From Poriferisodalis sp965116245 (GTDB lineage Bacteria; Actinomycetota; Acidimicrobiia; Acidimicrobiales; Poriferisodalaceae): a stretch of 64,000 nucleotides of DNA. How positions within the stretch are numbered: the first letter of the stretch is position 1; every line of letters starts with the position of its first letter. Shown one piece after another: positions 17,527 through 25,678 of this stretch. Location of the stretch: positions 372,001 to 436,000 of the forward strand of contig OZ220497.1 of NCBI GenBank assembly GCA_965116245.1. Reading direction: 5' to 3'. Both the position numbers and the translations under genes were made by a program. A model generated the notes under the pieces. It did no database searches, was not told the origin of the DNA, and worked only from the letters and a program-made list of their open reading frames with translations.

Positions 17527-18492
17527 TCAGCCAATCTCGCGCAACAACAGCTCAGCCGCGGTGTAGGGATCTAGCTCTCGTTGAGCTAGTCGTTCGCGCA
17601 GGTGCGCTGCGGTGGGGGTGTCGGAGAGTGCTGCGACTCGTTCTGCGAGCCCGACACGCACCACCTCACCAAGTTCAGCCTCGACACGTGCAGCTCGCCG
17701 CCTGATCATGTCTCCCGAGGCGGTGCAGTGCGCACGATGAGCACATATGGCCTCCCACAGTTCGGCTGCGCCTTCACCGGTGGTGCCCACTGAGGTCAGG
17801 ATCGGCGGATCCCAATCGCCCGGTTCGGTCAGTTCCAACATCTGGCGAATGTCCCGGCAGGTCTCCGAAGTGCCGGGCCGATCTGCCTTATTCACCACAA
17901 AGATGTCAGCGATTTCCATCAACCCAGCCTTGTTGGCCTGCACTGAATCGCCCCAACCCGGGTTCACGACCACCACTGTTGTATCGGCCGCACCCGCGAT
18001 GTCGGTCTCCACTTGGCCGACACCGACGGTCTCAATGACGACCCACGGCCATCCAATCGAATCCAATACCCGCACTGCGAGTGGTGTCGCCAAAGTTAAC
18101 CCACCGAGGTGTCCGCGTGTAGCCATGGAGCGGATGTACACACCTTCGTCAAATGTGTGGTCAGCCATGCGCACGCGGTCGCCCAGGATTGCACCGCCGC
18201 TGAATGGAGACGAAGGGTCAATCGCCAGCACCGCCAGTCGTTCGCCGCGCTCCCGTGCCACTCCAACGACGGCCGAGTTCAGCGTGGACTTGCCAGCTCC
18301 GGGTGCCCCGGTTATGCCCACTGTGTAGGCCTGTCCCGCGTCGGCAAACGTGAGTGCGCCCAGCGCCCGCGCCGACGCTCCGCCTCGCTCCACTAACGAC
18401 ATGACTCGTGCCAGCGCGCGACGCTGACCGGCCCGGGCGGCCGCAACCAAGTCTGCCATGTCGGCGGACAGCGCAGTTTGGAGGCTTGTCAT
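17527..18492 (-). CDS. meaB: MeaB/ArgK-type GTPase, methylmalonyl-CoA mutase chaperone
   Basis: P-loop GTPase that loads and protects the adenosylcobalamin cofactor of methylmalonyl-CoA mutase or relatives. Walker A GAPGAGKST, the switch region GDRVRMADH, DPSSPFSGGAILGDR, ETVGVGQVE and the NKAD specificity motif are all present. Start taken as the ATG at 18492; GTG 18531 is possible. It follows murA closely (54 bp or less) on the same strand. No mutase gene is in this window. Confidence 0.93.
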   Translation of the reverse strand: MTSLQTALSADMADLVAAARAGQRRALARVMSLVERGGASARALGALTFADAGQAYTVGITGAPGAGKSTLNSAVVGVARERGERLAVLAIDPSSPFSGGAILGDRVRMADHTFDEGVYIRSMATRGHLGGLTLATPLAVRVLDSIGWPWVVIETVGVGQVETDIAGAADTTVVVVNPGWGDSVQANKAGLMEIADIFVVNKADRPGTSETCRDIRQMLELTEPGDWDPPILTSVGTTGEGAAELWEAICAHRAHCTASGDMIRRRAARVEAELGEVVRVGLAERVAALSDTPTAAHLRERLAQRELDPYTAAELLLREIG

Positions 18493-18546
18493 CGGCGCGC
18501 CGACGGTAGCGATGTGCTGGCAGTCCGCCACGTCCCGCGCTGCCTC

Positions 18547-19833
18547 TCAGCGACGTGAAATTGTGGCGCCAAGAGCGGCGAGCTTGCCCGCCAGATCTTC
18601 ATAACCACGGTCAATGTGTGCAGCACCGGCCACTTCGGTCTCACCATCGGCGGCAAGACCCGCTACCACCAGCGCCGCGCCAGCCCGGATGTCGTGCGCA
18701 CGTACCGGTGCTCCGGACAGGTGCTCGGTGCCTCGGATTACCGCATGATGACCTTCGGTTCGAATGTCGGCGCCCATCCGACGCAGTTCATCGATATAGC
18801 GAAAACGGCCCGTGAAGATGTTCTCGGTGACGATCCCGACACCCGACGCCGTAGTGAGCAATGCCACCAGGAACGGCTTGTAGTCAGTGGCGAGACCCGG
18901 ATACGGCAAAGTGGAGATGTCAGCGGAACTGAGGCGTCGCGTAACAGTGGCCCGCAGTCCCGAGTCTTCAACCACGATGTGCATCCCCATCTCACTGAGC
19001 TTGCGAACGAGCATCGTCATGTGCTCACCTGCCGCGTTGCGCAAAAACACCGAGCCGCCACACATGGCGACCGCTGCCAGCAGCGTGGCAGCCTCAACGC
19101 GATCCGGGATGACTCGGTAGCCGTGCTCAGACTTGGCAGGCGCCAGGTGTTCAACTCCGTCCACGGCCAAGCAATCGCCAACCCGACCGATGTGCGCACC
19201 CATATTGTTGAGAAACTTGATGAGGTCGCCGATCTCGGGTTCTCGGGCTGGATTCACGATGAGCGTGCGGCCTTTGGCTCGCACAGCCGCCATCAGCACG
19301 TTCTCAGTCGCACCTACCGACGGGTACTCAAGTACAACTTCGGTCCCGATGAGCGTCCCGGCCGTCCCCCGAATGACACCGTGCGCTGTACTAAAGGTCG
19401 CTCCCAGGCTCTCAAGCGCGCGCAAGTGCATATCAATAGGTCGCGGACCAAAATCGTCGCCGCCTGGCAGCGCCACGCGGGCCGCTCCGAAGCGCCCAAG
19501 CAGCGGACCGAGCACCACAATGGAGGCACGCATTCGTTCCACGAGATGGTAGGGCGCCTCGGTGTTCAGATCGGCTGGCACATCCACAATGACACGGTGT
19601 TCATCGCGTGTCACCGTCACTCCCATGGCTTCAAGCAGCTCACACATAAGCGATACGTCCGAAATGTTCGGCACGTTGGCTAGCACGTGTCGTCCCTCCG
19701 CCAGCAAACAAGCCGCCATCAACTTGAGCACACTGTTTTTGGCGCCGCTGATGCAGACATCGCCGTTGAGTCCATGACTTTGCCGGGTCACGAAGGTGTC
19801 GCATTCGCTGCGGGCAGTCAATTCCATCGACAT
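18547..19833 (-). CDS. murA: UDP-N-acetylglucosamine 1-carboxyvinyltransferase
   Basis: First committed step of peptidoglycan synthesis, adding enolpyruvate from PEP to UDP-GlcNAc. ISGAKNSVLKLM carries the conserved Lys-Asn pair. The active-site loop reads LPGGDDFGPRPIDMH, so the usual fosfomycin-reactive cysteine is aspartate. The same change is known from Mycobacterium MurA and makes the enzyme insensitive to fosfomycin. Start most likely ATG 19833 (or 19827); an upstream ATG at 19911 adds a non-conserved extension. Divergent from the MFS gene. Confidence 0.95.
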   Translation of the reverse strand: MSMELTARSECDTFVTRQSHGLNGDVCISGAKNSVLKLMAACLLAEGRHVLANVPNISDVSLMCELLEAMGVTVTRDEHRVIVDVPADLNTEAPYHLVERMRASIVVLGPLLGRFGAARVALPGGDDFGPRPIDMHLRALESLGATFSTAHGVIRGTAGTLIGTEVVLEYPSVGATENVLMAAVRAKGRTLIVNPAREPEIGDLIKFLNNMGAHIGRVGDCLAVDGVEHLAPAKSEHGYRVIPDRVEAATLLAAVAMCGGSVFLRNAAGEHMTMLVRKLSEMGMHIVVEDSGLRATVTRRLSSADISTLPYPGLATDYKPFLVALLTTASGVGIVTENIFTGRFRYIDELRRMGADIRTEGHHAVIRGTEHLSGAPVRAHDIRAGAALVVAGLAADGETEVAGAAHIDRGYEDLAGKLAALGATISRR

Positions 19834-19922
19834 AGCGTTACCACTACTTCGGAGCTTTCGAGCGATACGGCGCTGCGCGATCGTGCCATCGCCATAGCGA
19901 CTCATGTGCAAGGCCCTCCGCC

Positions 19923-21593
19923 GTGACCCGCCTCGTGCGCACGTTCACCGCTGACACCGATGAGATTCAGCGGTTGCTAACGCCGCGAAACGACATAGTG
20001 CTAGAGCTAACCGCCGACACTATCGGCGCCAATCACCGAGGCACCTGCGAACCAGGTGCCAGCGACCCAGATGCCAGTGACCGAGGTGCCAGTGACCGAG
20101 GTGCCGGTCACGGGCGCTGTCACCGATTCGAGCTGGCGCACGGACCGTTCACCAGCTACTCGCGATCGGTCCAGATTTCACCGGTTACCTCCGTGGAGTC
20201 CCGCCCGGAGCGTGCCGAGGCTCGCAGCGCGGCGTCGTCTCATCGGGTGACCGAGACGGTCGAATGGCGCCTGGCGGTGCCGTGGTTCGGCCCCATATTG
20301 GATCTAGTGGTACGCCGCGCCATGCGCAACCGGCGAACGGCGGATGGCACCCAGCCGGTTTGGGCTCCCCCGCAGCGCTTTAGCCCGCGTGCGGCCACTG
20401 TTATGGCAATGCTCGCGGTGGCAGCCATGTTGAGCGGCTACTTGGCCAATGCACCATCTGAGTTGCACACCTACGCGGCAGATGAATTCGGCGCTGACCA
20501 GGCCGCCCAAGGTGTGCTCGGTGCGGTCGTGCGCATCGGGACACTCCTAGCAATCGGCGTATCGGTATTGGCTGACCGTCACGGTCGCCGACGCATCGCA
20601 GCGAGCTCTATGGGCGTAGGCATCGCCGCGGCCGCGCTCGCTGCATTGGCACCGAGCATGGTGTGGCTTGGCGCGTGTTTGTTGATCGGACGTACAGCGA
20701 ATGCTGCACTCAGCGTCACCATCATCGTGATGGCAATGGAGGAGATGCCCTCCGGTTGTCGGGCATGGTGCCTTTCGGTGCTGGCTATGGCGGCTGCGCT
20801 CGGCGCAGGTGGTGTTGTCTGGCTGGCACCTATATCGGATCTAGCCCCATGGGCGTGGCGTTTGGTGTTCGCCCTGCCGTTACTCGCACTGGCCCTCGCA
20901 CGACCATTGCTTCGCAGACTGCCAGAGAGTCAACGATTTGACCAGCGCGGCCGAAGTGTGAAAATGGGCAGCTATTGGAGGCCCATTGCTCTGCTAGGCG
21001 CCGTCTACATGGCGTTCGGCTTATTCTTGGGACCGGTCGACTGGTTCCGCAACGAGTATCTGAGAGACGAGCACGGCTTCAGTGCAGCCTTGGTGTCACT
21101 GTTCGTGCTGACCACCGCAACGCCAGCCGGGCTGGCTGTGTACGCAGCGGGAAGACTCGCCGACTCACGCGGTCGCCGCATAATCCTGGCTATCGCTGCG
21201 GTGCCGGGGCTGGGCGCGCTGGTGGTGTTGTTCGCTGTGTCCGGCATGGCACTGTGGCTCGCTGGCTTGGCCGGTGGGATGTTGTCAACCGGTCTGCTGC
21301 CAGCGCTGGGCGTGTACCGCGGCGAGTTGTTCCCGACCGCGGTGCGGGCACGCGCTGCGATGCTCACTGGCGCTATGGGCGTCATCGGTGCCGCTGTTGG
21401 CATTGTTGTTGCAGGCCAACTGCGAACGGCCTGGGGCAGCTTCGGCGATGTGATTGCACTGCTATGGGCCGGACCTCTGCTGGCGACAGCGTTGTCTCTG
21501 TGGTGGCTAACCGAGAGAAGTGGGCACGAACTTGAACAGTTGCATCCTGTAGATGCCGCCCACAGTGCAGCGGACCCAGTTAGGCCACTATGA
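19923..21593 (+). CDS. MFS transporter with N-terminal soluble domain
   Basis: 556 aa. The first ~145 residues are soluble; their end (TETVEWRLAVPWFGPILD followed by basic residues) resembles the end of SRPBCC domains, compare the kinase fusion at 16266. From about residue 155 there are 12 predicted membrane helices of the major facilitator superfamily, with the loop 2-3 motif DRHGRRR and a second such loop (RLADSRGRR). Residues about 45-64 (GASDPDASDRGASDRGAGHG) come from four 15-bp repeats at 20056-20115. GTG start at 19923. The next gene overlaps by ATGA. Substrate unknown. Confidence 0.85.
   Translation: MTRLVRTFTADTDEIQRLLTPRNDIVLELTADTIGANHRGTCEPGASDPDASDRGASDRGAGHGRCHRFELAHGPFTSYSRSVQISPVTSVESRPERAEARSAASSHRVTETVEWRLAVPWFGPILDLVVRRAMRNRRTADGTQPVWAPPQRFSPRAATVMAMLAVAAMLSGYLANAPSELHTYAADEFGADQAAQGVLGAVVRIGTLLAIGVSVLADRHGRRRIAASSMGVGIAAAALAALAPSMVWLGACLLIGRTANAALSVTIIVMAMEEMPSGCRAWCLSVLAMAAALGAGGVVWLAPISDLAPWAWRLVFALPLLALALARPLLRRLPESQRFDQRGRSVKMGSYWRPIALLGAVYMAFGLFLGPVDWFRNEYLRDEHGFSAALVSLFVLTTATPAGLAVYAAGRLADSRGRRIILAIAAVPGLGALVVLFAVSGMALWLAGLAGGMLSTGLLPALGVYRGELFPTAVRARAAMLTGAMGVIGAAVGIVVAGQLRTAWGSFGDVIALLWAGPLLATALSLWWLTERSGHELEQLHPVDAAHSAADPVRPL
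20056..20115. repeat. Four in-frame 15-bp tandem repeats in MFS gene
   Basis: Units of the type GTGCCAGTGACCGAG, two identical or nearly so and two diverged. They insert about 20 Gly/Ala/Ser/Asp residues into the cytosolic N-terminal domain. Confidence 0.8.
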
Positions 21594-22204
21594 GTGCTCT
21601 AGGCGCTTCGGGCGCTATGGACGCGCCGAGTACCGCAAGAGCGCTTGTGCTGACGCCGGGTGCGGGAGGTAGCTCGGAACATCGAACGCTCGTCGAAATC
21701 GAGACCGCTCTGGCTGACCGCGTGATCGTGCGGCGACACGAGTTCGCATATCGCCGTGCTGGTCGGAAGTCGCCGCCGCGAGCTCCCATCGTCGCCGACG
21801 AGCTAGCCGCTGAACTGCCTCAGATCGCGGCTGAGCTCGGCGTGGCGGCAACAAGCCTGGTGATCGGCGGCCGGTCGTTCGGAGGTCGGGTCTGTTCGAT
21901 GGCGGTAGCCGCCGGTACAGCGGCTGCAGGCCTCGTGCTGCTGAGCTATCCGTTGCACCCGCCAAAACAGCCGCAGCGCCTGCGCAGCACTCACTTTGAT
22001 CGAATTCGCGTGCCCTGCCTGTTCGTGTCGGGCACCCGCGATCCATTCGCCACACCCGATGAGTTGATCAAACACACCGAGGCCATTGAGGGTCCTGTGA
22101 CGATCCGCTTCGTTGAAGGTGCTGGACACGATCCGGCCAAGGTCGCCGCTCGCCAAGCCATAGTTGAACACGTCACCGACTGGCTAGAAACGCTTGGCAG
22201 CTAA
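21590..22204 (+). CDS. Alpha/beta hydrolase (KANL3/Tex30-like)
   Basis: 204 aa alpha/beta hydrolase of the small KANL3/Tex30-like group: oxyanion loop TPGAGGSS, nucleophile Ser in GGRSFGGR, Asp in SGTRDPF and His in GAGHDP, a full catalytic triad. No signal peptide. The ATG at 21590 overlaps the MFS stop (ATGA), so the two are translated together. The substrate is not known; family members are often annotated only by fold. Confidence 0.85.
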   Translation: MSALGASGAMDAPSTARALVLTPGAGGSSEHRTLVEIETALADRVIVRRHEFAYRRAGRKSPPRAPIVADELAAELPQIAAELGVAATSLVIGGRSFGGRVCSMAVAAGTAAAGLVLLSYPLHPPKQPQRLRSTHFDRIRVPCLFVSGTRDPFATPDELIKHTEAIEGPVTIRFVEGAGHDPAKVAARQAIVEHVTDWLETLGS

Positions 22205-22247
22205 GCCGTGCTAAGGGTAAGTGCGCCAGGCAGGTCTGGCTGCAATC

Positions 22248-22285
22248 CGTGCAGCTGACTTCATTGCGTGCAGCCAGCTTCAGTG
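22248..22285. repeat. Two degenerate 19-bp tandem units at convergent junction
   Basis: Units at 22248-22266 and 22267-22285 agree at 15 of 19 positions (CGTGCAGC...CTTCA...TG). They lie between the hydrolase and lhgO ends and run into the lhgO 3' end. Confidence 0.55.
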
Positions 22286-23491
22286 CTCGATGCGACCGAC
22301 AATCATCTTGGCGATTTCCAGACTTGAAGTGGCTGCTGGACTAGGCGCGTTTAGCACGTGGGTGCTGCGAACCGCCGTGGTGACCGCGAAATCGTCTTCG
22401 AGTTCGCCTGTCGGGTCCATGGCTTGGGCACGGACACCTGCTTTAGAGCGCACCAGATCTGTGGATTCGATGTCGGGCACAAGCCGCTGCAGCGCCCCCG
22501 TAAACGCAGCCTTGTTCAGCGACCGCCAAACCTCGCCCACCCCTGTACGCCAGTAGCGCCGAGCTAGCCGCCACAGACCGCGATTGGTGAGGTGTTCACG
22601 AAGCTGGCTCCTGCTGATTTCGCTCCAGCTATAGCCCTCCCGGGCCAGTGCCAGCACGGCGTTGGGGCCCGCGTGGATGGTGCCGTCAATCATCCGAGTC
22701 AAATGCACGCCGAGGAACGGAAAGCTGGGATCCGGTACTGGGTAGATGAGATTGTTGACTAGGTGAGAGCGCTGCGGTACCAGCTCGTAGTACTCACCAC
22801 GGAACGGAACGATCCGATAGCCAGCCGCCGCTCCAGCCAGTTCCGCCACTTGATCGCACCGTAGCCCGGCGCAGTTAACGACCCAGCGTGCCTCCATTTC
22901 ACCTGAGGTTGTGGTGACCCGAGCACGGTCGTTGGCGAGCGCTAGGCCGACGACTGCAGTGCCAGTCCGTAGTTCGCCGCCAGCCTCTTTGATGGCGTCT
23001 ATGAGCACTCGACACACGGCGCCATAGTCAACGATCCCGGTGCTAGGTACCAGCAGCGCTTCCACGCCTGCGCATGCTGGTTCCAGCTCGGCGAGGCGGC
23101 GAGCATCGATCAGCTCGGCAGCGATGCCGTTGCGCGATGCACGCTCAGCAAGCGCCGACAGCCGCTCTCGTTCCGGTTGGTCCACGGCGACGATCACCTT
23201 GCCGCACACCTCGTGCGATATGTCGTGCTCCTGGCAGAACCGCACCATGGAGCTGCGCCCTGCTACCGCCAAAGATGCCTTGGCGGACCCCGGTCGGTAA
23301 TAGACGCCGGAGTGCAACACGCCTGAGTTGCGGCCAGTTTGGTGCAACGCCGGTTGCTCTTCGGCTTCGAAGATAACGACACGACGGCCCGGATGATCGC
23401 TCAGATACCTATGAGCGGTGGCCAAGCCAATGATGCCAGCCCCCACCACGACTAGATCAGCCCGAGCTGGCGAGGTCGCGACTCTGGTCAT
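22280..23491 (-). CDS. lhgO: L-2-hydroxyglutarate oxidase
   Basis: FAD-dependent oxidase/dehydrogenase of the DAO superfamily, converting L-2-hydroxyglutarate to 2-oxoglutarate. The dinucleotide-binding start ADLVVVGAGIIGLATAHRYL is present, then the LhgO-typical QTGRNSGVLHSGVYY (FAD contact), PFRGEYYEL and FLGVHLTRMIDG segments. About 403 aa from the ATG at 23491, normal length. Convergent with the hydrolase and divergent from glpX. Function by family, well supported. Confidence 0.93.
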   Translation of the reverse strand: MTRVATSPARADLVVVGAGIIGLATAHRYLSDHPGRRVVIFEAEEQPALHQTGRNSGVLHSGVYYRPGSAKASLAVAGRSSMVRFCQEHDISHEVCGKVIVAVDQPERERLSALAERASRNGIAAELIDARRLAELEPACAGVEALLVPSTGIVDYGAVCRVLIDAIKEAGGELRTGTAVVGLALANDRARVTTTSGEMEARWVVNCAGLRCDQVAELAGAAAGYRIVPFRGEYYELVPQRSHLVNNLIYPVPDPSFPFLGVHLTRMIDGTIHAGPNAVLALAREGYSWSEISRSQLREHLTNRGLWRLARRYWRTGVGEVWRSLNKAAFTGALQRLVPDIESTDLVRSKAGVRAQAMDPTGELEDDFAVTTAVRSTHVLNAPSPAATSSLEIAKMIVGRIEH

Positions 23492-23566
23492 TGAGGCGAA
23501 GCTAGCCAGCACAGTGTGACTAGGCGTCGTAGGTCTGCGAGAGTGGCACCACTATGGTCGGCCACG

Positions 23567-24625
23567 ATGAATGACAATCGCAGGTCTCGCAGCGAACGTG
23601 GCCGTTCCCGCGACAAAAACTCAAGCCACCACAGTGAACCACGCAGGGAAGCACCCGATCGCAACCTGGCGCTGGAACTGGTGCGCACCACCGAGGCAGC
23701 AGCCATGGCGGCCTCACGTTGGATGGGCAGAGGCGACAAAGACGGTGCCGATGCCGCTGCGGTAGACGCCATGCGGGTCGTGCTGTCAACCGTGCCGATG
23801 GAAGGCGTCGTGGTTATCGGTGAAGGCGAGAAAGACGAAGCGCCGATGCTGTTCAACGGGGAGAGCGTCGGCAACGGCTCCGGTGCGCTGACCGACGTCG
23901 CAGTTGACCCCATAGACGGCACCACCCTCACCTCACTGGGCCGAGGCAATGCCATATCGGTCATCGCCGTATCACCGCGCGGGACCATGCTGGACCCCGG
24001 TCCGTGCGTCTACATGGAGAAGATCGCCGTTGGTCCCGATGCCAAAGGTGCCGTCGACTTGCGACGCACTCCCACCGAGAACCTCCGCGCTATTGCTGAA
24101 GCCACCGGGCAAGGTCTTCGAGACCTAACTGCGGTGGTGCTAGACCGCGACCGCCACGGCGAGCTGATCAGGGAGATCCGGGAGTGCGGTGCGCGTATTC
24201 GTCTCATTCCCGATGGTGACGTTGCTGGCGCAATTTGCGCCGCCGCGAGCGACACAACCGACGTGCTCTTCGGTATCGGTGGCACGCCCGAGGGAATAAT
24301 CTCGGCTGCGGCTCTTAAGTGCATGGGTGGCGAACTGCAAGGCCGGCTTTGGCCGCGCAACGATCACGAGCGCCAAGAAGCACTGGCTGCTGGCTATGAC
24401 CTCAACCGAGTGCTGCACATCGAAGATCTAGTGCAGTCAGACGATGTCTTCTTCGCTGCCACCGGCATCACCGATGGCGAACTGCTGAGAGGCGTGAAGT
24501 TCGCCGCGCACCGAGCCATCACCGAGTCGCTAGTAATGCGCTCGCGCAGCGGCACAGTACGCAACATTGAGGCGACTCACGACATTGACAAGCTGAGCGC
24601 CTTCGCCGCTGTTGACTTCACCTGA
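23567..24625 (+). CDS. glpX: Class II fructose-1,6-bisphosphatase
   Basis: Gluconeogenic phosphatase of the GlpX type, the usual FBPase of actinobacteria. Li/metal-binding motifs are intact: GEGEKDEAPML and DPIDGTTL, plus GIGGTPEGI in the C-terminal half. 352 aa from ATG 23567; the first ~35 residues are a basic Arg/Ser-rich tail not usual in the family. Divergent from lhgO with about 75 bp between. hisI follows after 3 bp, so they are co-transcribed. Confidence 0.95.
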   Translation: MNDNRRSRSERGRSRDKNSSHHSEPRREAPDRNLALELVRTTEAAAMAASRWMGRGDKDGADAAAVDAMRVVLSTVPMEGVVVIGEGEKDEAPMLFNGESVGNGSGALTDVAVDPIDGTTLTSLGRGNAISVIAVSPRGTMLDPGPCVYMEKIAVGPDAKGAVDLRRTPTENLRAIAEATGQGLRDLTAVVLDRDRHGELIREIRECGARIRLIPDGDVAGAICAAASDTTDVLFGIGGTPEGIISAAALKCMGGELQGRLWPRNDHERQEALAAGYDLNRVLHIEDLVQSDDVFFAATGITDGELLRGVKFAAHRAITESLVMRSRSGTVRNIEATHDIDKLSAFAAVDFT

Positions 24626-24628
24626 ACT

Positions 24629-25120
24629 ATGCCCAACAACGCCAGCAACACAAGCATCAACAACGCCAACAGCGACGTGGCGACACCAGCGCAACAGCTC
24701 AGCAGCCACTGTCTCGAAGAGGGCACCGTCGCTGGCATTGACTTCACCAAGATCGCTCAGATTGGCCGAGACGGTCATCAGGTCGTTCCCGTAGTGCTGC
24801 AGGATGTCACTAGCGGCGAGGTGCTGTTCATCGGTTACGCCAATGAGGAGGCACTGAGGCTCACGCTTGAGCGCCGCAGTGCCGTGTTGTATTCCACCTC
24901 GCGCAACCAGATCTGGCACAAGGGTGCAACATCGGGCGACACACTCTCGCTAGTGGATGTGCGAGTGAACTGTGAGCAGAACTCGCTATTGTACCGGGTG
25001 CGGCGCGACGGCCAGGGTGCGTGCCACACTCGTGATGCCTCTGGCGTATCTCGTCCAAACTGCTACTACAGAACAGTGGAGGACATGAAGCAGTTACGCC
25101 ATCTCGTTGATCGAAACTAG
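24629..25120 (+). CDS. hisI: Phosphoribosyl-AMP cyclohydrolase
   Basis: Third step of histidine synthesis, opening the purine ring of PR-AMP. The family core is clear (FIGYANEEALRLTLE, RNQIWHKGATSGDTL) with three zinc cysteines (115, 132, 145). The Mg-binding acidic cluster that usually reads DCDQD is NCEQN here (114-118). 163 aa, with a polar N-terminal extension of about 35 residues. It is not linked to other his genes but sits 3 bp behind glpX, in a convergent arrangement with the ATP synthase operon. Confidence 0.92.
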   Translation: MPNNASNTSINNANSDVATPAQQLSSHCLEEGTVAGIDFTKIAQIGRDGHQVVPVVLQDVTSGEVLFIGYANEEALRLTLERRSAVLYSTSRNQIWHKGATSGDTLSLVDVRVNCEQNSLLYRVRRDGQGACHTRDASGVSRPNCYYRTVEDMKQLRHLVDRN

Positions 25121-25156
25121 TTTGCCCAAAAATGGGTTAGTGGGCTAGCTAGATTT

Positions 25157-25241
25157 GAGTTAGCTGTGGCTCAGAGTTAGCTGTGGCTCAGAGTTAGCTG
25201 TGGCTCAGAGTTAGCTGCGGCTCAGAGTTAGCTGCGGCTCA
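25157..25241. repeat. Five 17-bp tandem repeats between hisI and atpC
   Basis: GAGTTAGCTGTGGCTCA occurs three times and GAGTTAGCTGCGGCTCA twice, head to tail. The last unit supplies the atpC stop codon (TCA on this strand). On the atpC strand each unit begins with TGA. Confidence 0.95.
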
Positions 25242-25625
25242 ATCGGCGGCTGCGGCCACCGCTATTCGGGTTTGTGCCCACGCCAACGCAGCCTTGGCTT
25301 CTTCGTTGTCGGCATCATCTGCGAGGTTGGCCTGAGCAGCTTCCAGGTCGGCGTGGGCGGCTGAGACGTCAATCTCATCGGCCGCGAATGCGGCATCGCT
25401 GAGGATCGTCACGACGTTGTTGGCGACCTCCACAAACCCCCGGTTGAGCGCCAACGTCACAACACCATCAGAAGCCCACAGTTGCGTCTGCCCAACGTCA
25501 AGGGCACCAATAAACGCCGCATGCTGGTCAAGGAAAGCGATGTCACCGTCAACCGTACGAGTCACCACTTGGCTGCACTCGCCGCTGAACAGCACGGCTT
25601 CGGGTGAGACCAGTTCAACTTGCAT
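25239..25625 (-). CDS. atpC: F-type ATP synthase epsilon subunit
   Basis: Epsilon subunit of the F1 central stalk, regulating ATP hydrolysis. 128 aa from ATG 25625. The beta-sandwich start MQVELVSPEAVLFSGE and the segment DVGQTQLWASDGVVTLAL are typical. The C-terminal helical part (about 80-128) is Ala/Asp-rich and somewhat degenerate. Last gene of the atp operon; its stop codon lies inside a 17-bp tandem repeat. Confidence 0.93.
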   Translation of the reverse strand: MQVELVSPEAVLFSGECSQVVTRTVDGDIAFLDQHAAFIGALDVGQTQLWASDGVVTLALNRGFVEVANNVVTILSDAAFAADEIDVSAAHADLEAAQANLADDADNEEAKAALAWAQTRIAVAAAAD

Positions 25626-25678
25626 ATTCAACCTGCATCACGTCAATGTCCCAGAGAGCTACTTGATCCCGGTATCGA

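Noticed and set aside
18616..19683. Long open frame of about 355 codons on the plus strand opposite murA
   Set aside because: It mirrors a well-conserved gene, shows no family signature and is rich in His/Arg, as expected from the antisense of G+C-rich coding sequence. Similar frames opposite thrC, lysA, argS and the 37.7-38.7 kb gene were dropped for the same reason.
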